Assembly: GCF_029267515.1 (NCBI RefSeq)
Contig: NZ_JAJUIS010000003.1
Coordinates: 186,001-250,000 of the forward strand
Length of the DNA: 64,000 bases
DNA from: Seleniivibrio woodruffii
Lineage (GTDB): Bacteria; Chrysiogenota; Deferribacteres; Deferribacterales; Geovibrionaceae
Reading direction: 5' to 3'
Shown: in pieces, positions 34,518 to 43,300 of the stretch
Position numbering within the stretch: position 1 is the stretch's first letter
Layout: every line of letters begins with the position of its first letter
Position numbers and translations under genes: made by a program
Notes under the pieces: generated by a model
Told to the model about the DNA's origin: nothing
Database searches by the model: none
The model's input: only the letters and a program-made list of their open reading frames with translations

Positions 34518-36434
34518 ATGGGACAGTTAGGTAATTTATTTCAGATTCTGGGTCTTTTGTCCGGCTTCGCCGCATTCGGTATGTATGCCTATGCCATGCA
34601 GACCCAAAACAAGTCCACAGCAAAGCTGGCGGACTCTATCATGATCGGTCAGCTGGTTGCCTTTTCTCTGGCATCCTGCGTTCTGGTCTATGCCCTTGCG
34701 ACAGGCTATTTCAAAATGGAGTATGTTGCGCAGTACACCGACTCGAAACTTCCGTTTGTTTATAAGATAAGCGGCTGGTGGGCAGGTCAGGCTGGTTCGC
34801 TCCTTTTCTGGGGCTGGCTTGTCACGCTTTTTGCGGTGATAGAAATTTTCCGCACAAAGAATTACGACACAAAATACAGGTCTGCGGTGCTTGCCGTTTC
34901 GGCGCTGACATCCACCTTTTTCCTGATACTCACAATTTTCGTTACAAACCCCTTTGCAGAGCTGGACTTCTTCCCCGCCGACGGTATGGGTATGAACCCG
35001 CTGCTGCAAAACCCCGGTATGCTGTATCACCCGCCCACCCTTTTCCTTGGATATGTGGGATACACCATAACTGTCGGACACGCCTTTGCTGCGCTTGTCA
35101 CTAAAGACGTATCCGCAAACTGGGCTGTAGACACACGCAAATGGACCGTTATCACATGGATTTTCCTTACGATAGGTATCGTTCTCGGCGGCGAATGGGC
35201 TTATGTTGAGCTTGGCTGGGGCGGTTACTGGGCATGGGACCCTGTTGAAAACGCTTCACTGCTTCCCTGGCTTACATCAACGGCTCTGCTGCACTCCGCT
35301 ATGATTTACGAAAGACGCGGCAAACTGAAAATATGGACGCATATGCTTGCGCTCATCTCTTTCCAGCTCTGCCTGTTCGGTACGTTCATCACAAGAAGCG
35401 GCGTTCTGGATTCCGTGCACACGTTCGCAAAATCATCTCTGGGATATTTCTTCCTGGCGTTTATAACGCTGACGACGGCTATATTCCTTAAATATCTGTT
35501 CCCTATGCTTAAAGAACTGTCAGACAAAGAGGAGCACCATTTCACTTTCTTCTCACGCGACGGGATGTTTTTCCTCGCAAACTGGCTGTTCCTCGGACTT
35601 ACCATAGTTATAGGCGTCGGAACCATGATGCCCATCATTTCCGGTCTGGTAATGCCCGACAAGATTACTGTGGGTATTCCCTACTTTAACAGAGTTTCCG
35701 CTCCCTTCTTTGTCCTTATCCTGCTTGCCGGCGGTATAGCTCCGCTTCTGCACTATGGAAAGATGGACAGAAAGGAGCTTATCATGAAGCTCGCGCCTTC
35801 GACAATCGCAATGGTTGCCGCTATGGGTGCTCTTGTTGCTGCCGGACATAAAGAGATTCTGCCTATAATGCTTCTCGGATTTACCACTTTTTCTCTGGTA
35901 TCAATCCTTGTATCCATTATAACGACCGTTAAGAAAGGCGGCGCCAATGTTCTGCTTAAAAACAGAAGATACTACGGCGGTCTGATAATCCACATAGGTG
36001 TGGTTATGATGGCTTACGGAATTGTGGCATCTTCTTTCTATAACGATAAAAAAGACGTTACCGTTGCTCCCGGCGAAAAGTTCGAGTTCAGCGGATACAC
36101 TCTTGAGGTTGGCGAACTTAACGCGCGCGAGATGCAGAACTACGTTTCCGTATATGCGCCCGTGACAGTTTATAAGAACGGTAAAGAGCTTATGACCCTT
36201 GCGCCGGAAAGACGCTTTTATGAGAAGAACGAGCAGGCTTTCGCAGAGGTTGCCATCAGCTCGAAACTCTACGGCGATCTTTACCTTATACTTGCCAGCT
36301 ATTCGAAAGCTGAGAACTACGTCGGTATTCAGGCTGTATTCCAGCCGTTCATCACATGGATATGGATAGGTTGTGTAACCATGGTATTGGGCGGACTTTA
36401 CGGTATTTCCGGCAGGAAAAAGAAGAATGCCTGA
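34518..36434 (+). CDS. ccmF: Cytochrome c haem lyase component CcmF
   Basis: 638 residues with about 14-15 membrane helices. The haem-handling WWD signature is in WGGYWAWDPVENASLLPWL. The flanking histidine motifs NPGMLYHPPTLFLGYVGY and STALLHSAMIYERRG are present, and a periplasmic domain precedes the last helix. It attaches haem delivered by CcmE to apocytochromes. It starts after GGGAGAATT, and its last 8 bp are shared with ccmA. With CcmH missing, CcmF may act alone at the final step here, as proposed for systems with cysteine-type CcmE. Confidence 0.96.
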   Translation: MGQLGNLFQILGLLSGFAAFGMYAYAMQTQNKSTAKLADSIMIGQLVAFSLASCVLVYALATGYFKMEYVAQYTDSKLPFVYKISGWWAGQAGSLLFWGWLVTLFAVIEIFRTKNYDTKYRSAVLAVSALTSTFFLILTIFVTNPFAELDFFPADGMGMNPLLQNPGMLYHPPTLFLGYVGYTITVGHAFAALVTKDVSANWAVDTRKWTVITWIFLTIGIVLGGEWAYVELGWGGYWAWDPVENASLLPWLTSTALLHSAMIYERRGKLKIWTHMLALISFQLCLFGTFITRSGVLDSVHTFAKSSLGYFFLAFITLTTAIFLKYLFPMLKELSDKEEHHFTFFSRDGMFFLANWLFLGLTIVIGVGTMMPIISGLVMPDKITVGIPYFNRVSAPFFVLILLAGGIAPLLHYGKMDRKELIMKLAPSTIAMVAAMGALVAAGHKEILPIMLLGFTTFSLVSILVSIITTVKKGGANVLLKNRRYYGGLIIHIGVVMMAYGIVASSFYNDKKDVTVAPGEKFEFSGYTLEVGELNAREMQNYVSVYAPVTVYKNGKELMTLAPERRFYEKNEQAFAEVAISSKLYGDLYLILASYSKAENYVGIQAVFQPFITWIWIGCVTMVLGGLYGISGRKKKNA

Positions 36435-37137
36435 AACTCTGGTTGAGTTTAAGAAAGTAAATAAAAAATACGGACACATCCACGCATTGCGGGATGTGTC
36501 CGTTTCCCTTAATAAAGGAGAATTTGTCAGCGTTTTCGGACCCAACGGCGCGGGCAAATCCACCTTTCTGAAACTTCTCTGCACCATGACTCCGCCCACA
36601 AGCGGACAGATTCTTTACGAAAATACCCCGCTCAACAAATTACAGGACAGTTTCCGCAGCAGGTTCGGTGTGATATCTCATCAGCCCTTCCTTTACAGCG
36701 AGCTGACGGCGCTTGAAAACCTGCGCTTCTATGCGAAACTGTACGACGTACAGAACATTGACGAGCGCATCAAAGTGCTTCTGGACAAGGTTGAGCTTTA
36801 TAAACGCAGAAACGACAAGGTGCGCGGCTATTCGCGCGGGATGCTGCAAAGGCTCTCTATTACAAGAGCGCTTCTGCACGACCCTGAGATTGTCGTTCTG
36901 GACGAACCCTATACGGGGCTTGATACCCACGCTTCGGACATCCTTACACGCATACTTATGGAGCTTTTCGACGACCACAAGACCATCGTAATGGTGACCC
37001 ACAACATGAAACAGGGTTATGATGCGGCGTCCAGACTCGCCATAATAAAGGGCGGTCAGCTTGTGTTCAACGAACAGAAGGCGAACATAAGCGTGCAGGA
37101 GTTTGACGAACGCTATATTGAGGCGGTGAGCAGATGA
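36427..37137 (+). CDS. ccmA: ABC ATPase of cytochrome c maturation (CcmA-like)
   Basis: 236 residues. Walker A is GPNGAGKST near residue 39, Walker B is IVVLDEPYTGLD, and a switch His lies in MVTHNMKQ. The signature loop is degenerate (YSRGMLQRL in place of LSGGQ-type), as in several CcmA-like ATPases. With CcmB and CcmC it releases haem-loaded CcmE. It overlaps ccmF by 8 bp and ccmB by 4 bp. Identification rests as much on context as on sequence. Confidence 0.93.
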   Translation: MPETLVEFKKVNKKYGHIHALRDVSVSLNKGEFVSVFGPNGAGKSTFLKLLCTMTPPTSGQILYENTPLNKLQDSFRSRFGVISHQPFLYSELTALENLRFYAKLYDVQNIDERIKVLLDKVELYKRRNDKVRGYSRGMLQRLSITRALLHDPEIVVLDEPYTGLDTHASDILTRILMELFDDHKTIVMVTHNMKQGYDAASRLAIIKGGQLVFNEQKANISVQEFDERYIEAVSR

Positions 37138-37811
37138 AATATCTCGGTTCAATCTCCGCCATCGTCAGCAAAGACGTTCTCCATGAGCTGAAATCAAGGG
37201 AGATAGTGGTCTCCATGCTCCTTTTCTCCGTGCTTACGGTGGTTGTTTTCAGCTTTATCTTTGAACCCGGTTCTCAGTTCAAAAACGAGGTGGTCGGCGG
37301 TATCCTCTGGATGTCGTTCGTCTTCGCGGGGATTCTGGGGCTTAACAAATCCATGATGAGTGAAGTTACAGGCGGGAACTTTTCAGCTCTGCTGCTTGCT
37401 CCTGTTGACCGCAGCGCCATATTTTTCGGCAAGGCAATAAGCAATTTCATTTTCATAGCCATGGTGGAGATATTCACCATTCCGCTTTTCATGGTTCTTT
37501 ATAACGTAAACATCTTCGCATACGGCGCTATGCCCGTAGTGATTTTCCTTTTAGGCACATATGGCTTTGCCATACTTGGCACACTGTTTTCAATAATCTC
37601 CGTGAATACCAGAACCAGAGAGGTGATGCTGCCCCTTCTGCTTCTGCCCATAATCGTTCCGGTAATTCTGTCGTCTGTTCAGGCGCTGAATATATACATT
37701 CTCGGACACGATCCGGCGGATGCCGTTAAATGGATGCAGCTTCTTGCCGGTTTTGATGCTATATTTACGGTAGTTGTTTTCGCTGTGTTTGATTTTATAG
37801 TAGAGGATTGA
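37134..37811 (+). CDS. ccmB: Haem exporter permease subunit CcmB
   Basis: 225 residues with six predicted membrane helices. Family stretches are visible: KDVLHELKSREIVVSMLLFS at the start, GILWMSFVFAGILGLNKSM, LLAPVDRSAIFFGKAISNF and LLLLPIIVPVILSSVQA. It forms the CcmABCD complex with its neighbours. The start overlaps ccmA by 4 bp, and ccmC follows after 1 bp. Length and topology are normal. Confidence 0.94.
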   Translation: MKYLGSISAIVSKDVLHELKSREIVVSMLLFSVLTVVVFSFIFEPGSQFKNEVVGGILWMSFVFAGILGLNKSMMSEVTGGNFSALLLAPVDRSAIFFGKAISNFIFIAMVEIFTIPLFMVLYNVNIFAYGAMPVVIFLLGTYGFAILGTLFSIISVNTRTREVMLPLLLLPIIVPVILSSVQALNIYILGHDPADAVKWMQLLAGFDAIFTVVVFAVFDFIVED

Positions 37812-37812
37812 T

Positions 37813-38478
37813 ATGAAGTTACAGAAACCTTTGGATATCGCCGCCATAGTGCTTATCATTGCGGCGCTTTATATGGCCTTCATGTTCGCTCCCGTGGAGC
37901 GGATGATGGGCGCCGTGCAGAAGATTTTCTATTTCCACGTCGCATCCGCATGGATAGCGTTCTTTGCTTTCTTCGTAACGTTCGTTTTCAGCATCCTGTT
38001 TCTGGTGAAACAGAATTTCCTGTTTGACGATATAGCGGAAAGCTCCGCGGAGATAGGCATAATGTTCTGTACGATAGTGCTCATCACAGGACCTATCTGG
38101 GCAAGACCCATATGGGGCGTATGGTGGACGTGGGATCCACGTCTTACGACTACCACAATCCTGTGGTTCATCTATGCGGGATACATCATGCTCCGCAAGT
38201 TTATCGAGGAAGCGGACAAAAGGGCTAAGTTCGCGGCGGCAATAGGAATTATCGGTTTCATCGACGTACCGATAGTCTTCTTTTCGATCCGCTGGTGGAG
38301 AACTATCCACCCCAACGTGGTTCAGAAAGGCGGCGGCGGTCTGCACCCCGACATGCTGAAAGCGATGCTTTTCGCTATCTTTGCGTTTTCGGTGCTTTAT
38401 GCCGCTATGATGCTGAAAAGGGTGCGCATTGCGTCACTCTCAAGAAGAATTGATGCTATAGGAGAGAACAATGGGTAA
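37813..38478 (+). CDS. ccmC: Haem delivery protein CcmC
   Basis: 221 residues with six membrane helices. The WWD motif is in WGVWWTWDPRLTTTTILW. Flanking histidines lie in FYFHVASAW and the second periplasmic loop (WWRTIHPNVV). CcmC presents haem to CcmE. It begins 1 bp after ccmB and overlaps ccmD by 8 bp (ATGGGTAA). All expected features are present. Confidence 0.96.
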   Translation: MKLQKPLDIAAIVLIIAALYMAFMFAPVERMMGAVQKIFYFHVASAWIAFFAFFVTFVFSILFLVKQNFLFDDIAESSAEIGIMFCTIVLITGPIWARPIWGVWWTWDPRLTTTTILWFIYAGYIMLRKFIEEADKRAKFAAAIGIIGFIDVPIVFFSIRWWRTIHPNVVQKGGGGLHPDMLKAMLFAIFAFSVLYAAMMLKRVRIASLSRRIDAIGENNG

Positions 38479-38599
38479 TTTCGGATATCTTTTCGCAGGT
38501 TATACAGTTATTTTCGTGCTTCTCGGTGCATATTTTTTCAGCCTCGGATCACGCCTTAAAAACCTTGAAACCAGAGTGGACTCACTGGAAAACAAATAA
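38471..38599 (+). CDS. ccmD: Small membrane protein CcmD
   Basis: A 42-residue protein: MGNFGYLFAGYTVIFVLLG, a membrane helix, then FSLGSRLKNLETRVDSLENK. The GYLFAGYTVIF opening, single helix and charged coiled C-terminus are the CcmD family pattern. It stabilises the CcmABC complex and helps release haem-loaded CcmE. It overlaps ccmC by 8 bp and is the last gene of the operon before a terminator. Confidence 0.9.
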   Translation: MGNFGYLFAGYTVIFVLLGAYFFSLGSRLKNLETRVDSLENK

Positions 38600-38605
38600 T
38601 TTCCA

Positions 38606-38635
38606 AAGGCTGCCTCATTCGGGGCGGCCTTTTTT
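38606..38635 (+). terminator. Intrinsic terminator after ccmD
   Basis: AAGGCTGCC (38606-38614) pairs with GGCGGCCTT (38623-38631), nine pairs with one G-T, followed by a T-run to 38635. It ends the ccm operon and lies at the very end of the convergent vapC gene. Confidence 0.88.
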
Positions 38636-39036
38636 CAATACAGCTTCAATTCAATATGCTGTCTGTAACTTTCGAAATCCTTATCCAGTGTGAAAACGGG
38701 AATGTTGTAGTGTGCTGAAACCGCACATATAAGAAAATCTGTATGAGAGCCTTGGACACCGTTTATACGGCAGGCATTAGAAAACTCAGCCGCAAGTTCA
38801 TATATTTCTGTGTTAAGAGGTAAATCCTCAAAAGAACGCATCCTGCCTTTCAGTTGTTCAAATTTTTCAGAGGATGATATTCCGGAGAGCAGTTCATGTC
38901 TGATAGCTCCGATTATTGCAACACGGGAGTCTTTTATAACATCAGTAAGGCGTGAAACAACATCAATGTCCTTCTCTGCTCTAGGTGTTTTACGCAGAGC
39001 AAGATACCGTACGGAAGTATCCACAAGCACTTTCAT
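38635..39036 (-). CDS. vapC: PIN-domain toxin (VapC family)
   Basis: 133 residues with the acidic PIN active-site pattern: Asp6 in VDTSV, Glu48 in RHELLSG, an Asp in SHTDFLICA and an Asp in LDKDFES. VapC toxins are Mg-dependent ribonucleases that cut tRNA or rRNA and slow growth when freed from their antitoxin. The start overlaps the antitoxin stop by 4 bp, the standard arrangement. Target is unknown. Confidence 0.93.
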   Translation of the reverse strand: MKVLVDTSVRYLALRKTPRAEKDIDVVSRLTDVIKDSRVAIIGAIRHELLSGISSSEKFEQLKGRMRSFEDLPLNTEIYELAAEFSNACRINGVQGSHTDFLICAVSAHYNIPVFTLDKDFESYRQHIELKLY

Positions 39037-39233
39037 TTACGATTTCTCAGTTTTTTGTAATCGTAATCACTGTCATAGTCCACGCTGCCGAAAAGTTCAA
39101 GTATCTCTTCCTGTTTCTTTCTAAGTATGAACTCTTTAAGTGCTGTATTCACTGTATCTTTTTTGGTCTTTATACCGCTTATCTTCTGTGCTTCTTTAAG
39201 GAGTGCATCGTCTATTGCAAGATTTGTTGCCAT
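39033..39233 (-). CDS. vapB: VapB-type antitoxin
   Basis: 66 residues from the ATG at 39233, which has GGAGGACA upstream; the frame opens at 39245 but that ATG lacks a ribosome site. The N-terminus (MATNLAIDDALLKEAQKISG) and TVNTALKEFI make the ribbon-helix-helix DNA-binding half. The acidic C-terminus (SVDYDSDYDYKKL) should cap the toxin. A palindrome just upstream is the likely autoregulatory site. Confidence 0.93.
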   Translation of the reverse strand: MATNLAIDDALLKEAQKISGIKTKKDTVNTALKEFILRKKQEEILELFGSVDYDSDYDYKKLRNRK

Positions 39234-39254
39234 ATTGTCCTCCATAGAGATAAC

Positions 39255-39274
39255 TTACACACTATAATGTGTAA
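39255..39274 (-). promoter_or_regulatory. Likely VapB autoregulatory operator
   Basis: TTACACA (39255-39261) and TGTGTAA (39268-39274) form a perfect 7-bp inverted repeat 21 bp before the vapB start. Its 6-bp centre supplies a TATAGT -10-like hexamer on the minus strand, so a bound VapBC complex would block transcription. Confidence 0.65.
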
Positions 39275-39286
39275 ATTAAAGCGGAA

Positions 39287-40441
39287 TCATGTGTTTCTCC
39301 TCATATGTCCGCGCAATACGATGCGTCCTGTCAAAATTGCGGAGGTCATGAGCACACCGAGAAACAGTATGAAGCTGTGCCACCCGAAATCCTCGTAAAT
39401 AAGCCCCGGAAGAATTGAGCCGAGTGCGCCGCCGGAGTAGTAAAATGCCACATACAGCCCGTTTGTTACCCCTTTATGCCTGTCGGCTATCTTGTTGACA
39501 TAACCGGCAGCCGCGGTGTGCGACAGGAACATGCTGGCGCAGAAAACGAACATGCCGAGGAACATCAGCCGCGTATCACCGGATATGAACAGCACCAGCG
39601 ACAGAACGAATGAGGTAAGTCCGGCGAACACAGTACGCAGTTCTGAACCAAGCAGTTTTATTATCTTCATGACGTTTACGGACATTGCAATGCCCATAAT
39701 GTAGCCTGTGTACATTATTCCTATCAGAAGTTCCCCCGCGTCCGGATTTATCTGGCGCAGGCGGAATGGAATGAAGTTGAGCACTGCAGCGAACATGAAG
39801 AACATGAAAAAAATCATGATGTAAATCATGGTGAAAAGCCGCTGTGATAGTATTTCCATTGCAGCGTGAGGGTTCATCTTAGCAAGAGTTGTTTTGTTTT
39901 CGGGAAGTGTGCGGATGAGATATACCGCAAAGGCGAGGCTGACTCCCAGAATCATGAACATCACCCGCCATCCGGCATAGTGGGCTATCAGACCGGAGAA
40001 AAAGCGTCCTGCGAACCCTCCGAAGATGGTCGCGGAGATATAGAGCGCCATGTTCTTCTGAACATTACTCTTTTCCGAAGTGTCGGCAATATAGGTCATG
40101 ATGCCGGTCAGGACGGCAGGGATAGCGCATCCCTGCAGGAAACGCACGCCCACAAGCAGATAGAAAGTGTTAGAGAAGAAGAACATGAACTGGCATACCG
40201 ACAGAAATGCCAGCGAGAAAAGCAGAACGCGTCCGGCGGAAACCGATTCAAGTATATATCCGTAGAAGACGGGCGCAACGGCAAGGGGAACCATGGTAGC
40301 TGTGGTCAGAAGCGATGCCTGCGACATGGACAGCCCGAACTCCTCCGCAATCATAGGCTGAACAGGCTGAGGCGCATACAGCGACGATATGGTCATCACC
40401 GTTGCGAACAGCAGAATTAAAAACTCCCTGCTTTGTTTCAT
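39287..40441 (-). CDS. MFS transporter (YnfM/AraJ-like)
   Basis: 384 residues from the ATG at 40441, which overlaps the preceding stop (ATGA); the longer frame to 40513 reads through the end of the upstream gene and is rejected. Twelve membrane helices are evident. LIHCS-like motif A between helices 2 and 3 is poor, but PLAVAPVFYGYILESVSAGRVLL and the inner repeat GLYVAFYYSGGALGSILPG fit the drug/sugar efflux class of MFS. It is coupled to a flavin ene-reductase, so it could export a compound that enzyme modifies. The substrate is unknown. Confidence 0.9.
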   Translation of the reverse strand: MKQSREFLILLFATVMTISSLYAPQPVQPMIAEEFGLSMSQASLLTTATMVPLAVAPVFYGYILESVSAGRVLLFSLAFLSVCQFMFFFSNTFYLLVGVRFLQGCAIPAVLTGIMTYIADTSEKSNVQKNMALYISATIFGGFAGRFFSGLIAHYAGWRVMFMILGVSLAFAVYLIRTLPENKTTLAKMNPHAAMEILSQRLFTMIYIMIFFMFFMFAAVLNFIPFRLRQINPDAGELLIGIMYTGYIMGIAMSVNVMKIIKLLGSELRTVFAGLTSFVLSLVLFISGDTRLMFLGMFVFCASMFLSHTAAAGYVNKIADRHKGVTNGLYVAFYYSGGALGSILPGLIYEDFGWHSFILFLGVLMTSAILTGRIVLRGHMRRNT

Positions 40442-41490
40442 CTGTAGCTGCGCAGATATTGCGGCGGGATGGGCGCTTCCGCTCCAAGCTCCCTTGCGGC
40501 ATGTATTGTCCACTGATGATTTTTTAGGTGTCCTCTGCCTATCATAACAATGTCCGCTTTGCCTTCGGCAACGATACTCTCAGCGTGCTGTGCCTCAGTG
40601 ATAAGCCCCACGGCGGAGGTCGTCATGCCTGTCTCTTTTTTAATCTTTTCCGCGAATGGTACCTGAAATCCGGAACCCGCGGGTATTTTTGCAAGTGCAA
40701 CGCCTGCTGTGGAAACGTCTATAAGCGCCACTCCAAGCGGTTTGAGCATGTTCACCAGCTTAACGGAATCCTCCGGCTGCTGTCCGTCCGGCAGCCAGTC
40801 CGTAGCACTGATGCGGACGGATATCGGTACTGCTGTGCCTATGGCAGACTGGACAGCTTTAACCGTTTCTATGAGGAAGCGCGCCCTGTTTTCAAGGCTG
40901 CCGCCGTATTCATCTTCGCGCTTGTTGGAGATTGGCGAGATGAACTCACTGAGCAGATAACCGTGTGCTGCGTGCAGTTCTATAATCTGTGCTCCGGCAC
41001 GTACAGCACGCATAGCTGATTCTGCGAATCTATCGGTCATTTCATGTATCTGGGCAACTGTCATTGCCGCAGGTGTCTGACATTCGGTGTCAAAGGGGAT
41101 TGCGCTGGGAGCCAGCAGGTCTGTCCAGTCTGTGAGTGGTTTGCCGCCCAGCCACGGTTTGTCGGTACAGGCTTTTCTGCCTGCATGGGCTATCTGTACG
41201 GCTGGAACTGCGCCCTGCGACTCTATGAACGAGAAGATTCGGGCGAATCTGTCCGCCTGCTCATCGTTCCAGAGACCGAGGTCGTAAGGGCTGATGCGCC
41301 CTTCAGGCGAAACTGCGGTGGCTTCTATAATAACTGCGCCTGCGCCGCCCGCGGCTATGGAACCGTAATGGACCAGGTGCCAGTCGTTCGGAAGACCGTC
41401 ACTTGCGCTGTATTGGCACATGGGTGGTACGACGACGCGGTTGCGGAGGGTTACTCCGTTCAGGGTGATCGGTTTAAATAATTCTGACAT
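40438..41490 (-). CDS. Old-yellow-enzyme family NADH:flavin oxidoreductase (YqjM-like)
   Basis: 350 residues from the ATG at 41490, which is six bases after AGGAGG; earlier ATGs are too close to it. The YqjM-class signature PPMCQYSA gives the flavin-tuning Cys. The FMN and substrate motifs include QIAHAGRKA, ELHAAHGYLLSEFISP (His pair for the carbonyl), NKREDEYGGSLENR and the phosphate-binding VGLITEA...DIVMIGRG. It is an FMN ene-reductase for activated C=C bonds. It is first in a two-gene operon with the MFS transporter. Confidence 0.94.
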   Translation of the reverse strand: MSELFKPITLNGVTLRNRVVVPPMCQYSASDGLPNDWHLVHYGSIAAGGAGAVIIEATAVSPEGRISPYDLGLWNDEQADRFARIFSFIESQGAVPAVQIAHAGRKACTDKPWLGGKPLTDWTDLLAPSAIPFDTECQTPAAMTVAQIHEMTDRFAESAMRAVRAGAQIIELHAAHGYLLSEFISPISNKREDEYGGSLENRARFLIETVKAVQSAIGTAVPISVRISATDWLPDGQQPEDSVKLVNMLKPLGVALIDVSTAGVALAKIPAGSGFQVPFAEKIKKETGMTTSAVGLITEAQHAESIVAEGKADIVMIGRGHLKNHQWTIHAARELGAEAPIPPQYLRSYR

Positions 41491-41618
41491 AAGCATCCTC
41501 CTATTAATAAAATCATATAGTAACAATAATGCTCATGCGCTATACTTCACAAGTGTTTTTTGGATTGCAGGGCATACGCCCGAAATGTTATAAACAGATG
41601 TGCGGTAGAGGTGCTGAC

Positions 41619-41861
41619 ATGATATATGAAAAACTGCTGAAGGTGGCGCTTAAAGCGTCAAACGAACAGGATCTTCCGGATACGCTGTTCGCGAGCATAA
41701 GATTTATCTGTGAGAATAAAAATTCTGATATTGAGCTGATACACGAGCTTATCGACCATCTGGAAAATTATGAGCCTTTCGGCGACGTCGGATGCGGGAA
41801 TCTTTTTTCCAGCACAAAGGACGTTGAGCAGTGCGTCGCGAAGCTGCTCAAGATTGCCTGA
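41619..41861 (+). CDS. Small protein of unknown function
   Basis: 80 residues from the ATG at 41619 after GAGGTG. An upstream frame opening at 41529 has no ribosome site and poor composition. The protein is helical and acidic in the middle (DIELIHELIDHLENYEPFGD), with cysteines at VGCGNLF and VEQCVAK. No family is recognised. The last 14 bp overlap the 3' end of the convergent ferredoxin gene. Confidence 0.6.
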   Translation: MIYEKLLKVALKASNEQDLPDTLFASIRFICENKNSDIELIHELIDHLENYEPFGDVGCGNLFSSTKDVEQCVAKLLKIA

Positions 41862-42045
41862 CAGCTCCGTAACGGCATATGGGGATGCACTTTCCGCATC
41901 CGGTGCATTTTGCCGTATCGATGCGTATCAACTTGCGGTTGTCCGCATCCGTGAAAAGTGTTATAGCGCATTCGCGGCACTGTGTCACGCACGCCCCGCA
42001 GCCTCTGCATCTGCCTGTTACAATCTGAACCCTTTCGTTTGCCAT
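41848..42045 (-). CDS. Small 2x[4Fe-4S] ferredoxin-like protein
   Basis: 65 residues from the ATG at 42045. Two cluster motifs are complete: CRGCGACVTQC and CTGCGKCIPIC, each CxxCxxCxxxC, although the usual Pro after the last Cys is replaced by Arg in both. The frame extends to 42063, but a TATAAT lies exactly 6 nt upstream of the ATG at 42045 and no ribosome site is seen, suggesting a leaderless start. It is probably a small electron carrier; the partner is unknown. It overlaps the convergent small gene by 14 bp. Confidence 0.85.
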   Translation of the reverse strand: MANERVQIVTGRCRGCGACVTQCRECAITLFTDADNRKLIRIDTAKCTGCGKCIPICRYGAVRQS

Positions 42046-42051
42046 CCGTCT

Positions 42052-42079
42052 ATTATACATCATTACATTTGTCTTGCAA
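42052..42079 (-). promoter_or_regulatory. Promoter placing transcription start at the ferredoxin ATG
   Basis: On the minus strand TTGCAA (42079-42074) and a perfect TATAAT (42057-42052) are separated by 16 bp. Only 6 nt lie between the -10 and the ATG at 42045, so the expected +1 is the A of the start codon and the mRNA would be leaderless. Confidence 0.6.
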
Positions 42080-42129
42080 TAACGGGACAGCCGGACAAGA
42101 TTATATAAACATTTGATTAAGAGGGATGT

Positions 42130-43290
42130 ATGGGTATAAGATTTGCAGTTGTTCTGGGCATTTTCGCCCTTATAAATATTTACGCATTTTCAAGGATAAT
42201 CACCCGCTGGCAGTGGGCGAAAGAGCACTTGGTGCTGGCGTGGGTGATAGTGGCTTTTATATTTCTGCTGGAGTTGCTTGCACCCATAGGCGACAGGATG
42301 TTCCTGCCGAGGCTCAAAAACGAAATGGGGCTGGCTTGGCTGTTCATAGCTGTCAACTGGGTTTCATACACAGCTTTCGGAATGGTGACGCTCCTTGCGG
42401 CATACGGTGTTATAACTGATGTCGGTGCAATAATCTGGCGGTTTATCGCGCCGCCCACGGACACTGTGGACATGGAGCGCCGCGTTCTGCTTACACTTGG
42501 AGTGCTGACAGTTGGTTCAACGGTGCTTGGAATCGGACAGGCGCACGCGGAACCGTCTGTCAAAGAGGTTAAGGTGCCCGTGAAAGACCTCCCGGAGCAG
42601 TTCGAGGGATTCCGCATCGCACAGGTGTCCGACCTGCATATTGGACCTACAATAGGGCGAAGGTTCGCTCAGACTGTGGTAAACCGTGTGAACACTCTTG
42701 ACGCGGATATCGTGGCGCTGACAGGTGACTTTGCCGACGGACACGTCAAAGATCTGCAAAACGATACCGCACCTCTGGCAGAGCTTAAAGCCAGGCACGG
42801 GGTTTATTATGTCACAGGCAACCACGAGTATTACTGGGACGCTCCAGGCTGGATAGAAGAGTTTGAGAGGATGGGTGCAAAGCCGCTTATAAACGCCCAT
42901 GAGATTATAAAAGTGAGAGGTGCGGAGATAGCCGTCGGAGGTGTGAGCGACTATTCAACGAGACACTACGGCGCACTCCACGCATCCAGTGCGAAGAGGG
43001 CGTTTGACGGCGTACCGACCGGAATGAAAAAGATAATGCTGGCGCACCAGCCCAACAGCTATGCCGACGCTTATGCCGCCGGAGTGGATCTACAGCTTTC
43101 CGGACATACCCACGCGGGTCAGTATTTTCCGTTCAGTCTGCTTATACCGTTCTTTCAGAAGTATTATAAAGGGCTTAACCGCCATAAGGATATGTGGGTG
43201 TACGTCAATACCGGAACGGGATACTGGGGACCGCCAATGCGCGTGGGCGTGCCTTCGGAGATAACCCTTCTGACACTGCACAGAGCATAA
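42130..43290 (+). CDS. Membrane metallophosphoesterase (calcineurin-like, YaeI-type)
   Basis: 386 residues. About four membrane helices occupy residues 1-145. The catalytic domain follows with all metal motifs: DLH in VSDLHIGPTIG, GDF in ALTGDFADG, GNHE in VTGNHEYYWD, and GHTHAGQ with the final two His. A His in MLAHQPNSY completes the set. The twin-Arg-like start seen in some homologues is absent. Homologues act on lipid-linked or nucleotide phosphates; the substrate is unknown here. It ends 10 bp before a palindromic repeat that separates it from the convergent nfn genes. Confidence 0.92.
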   Translation: MGIRFAVVLGIFALINIYAFSRIITRWQWAKEHLVLAWVIVAFIFLLELLAPIGDRMFLPRLKNEMGLAWLFIAVNWVSYTAFGMVTLLAAYGVITDVGAIIWRFIAPPTDTVDMERRVLLTLGVLTVGSTVLGIGQAHAEPSVKEVKVPVKDLPEQFEGFRIAQVSDLHIGPTIGRRFAQTVVNRVNTLDADIVALTGDFADGHVKDLQNDTAPLAELKARHGVYYVTGNHEYYWDAPGWIEEFERMGAKPLINAHEIIKVRGAEIAVGGVSDYSTRHYGALHASSAKRAFDGVPTGMKKIMLAHQPNSYADAYAAGVDLQLSGHTHAGQYFPFSLLIPFFQKYYKGLNRHKDMWVYVNTGTGYWGPPMRVGVPSEITLLTLHRA

Positions 43291-43300
43291 AAATAATGAA

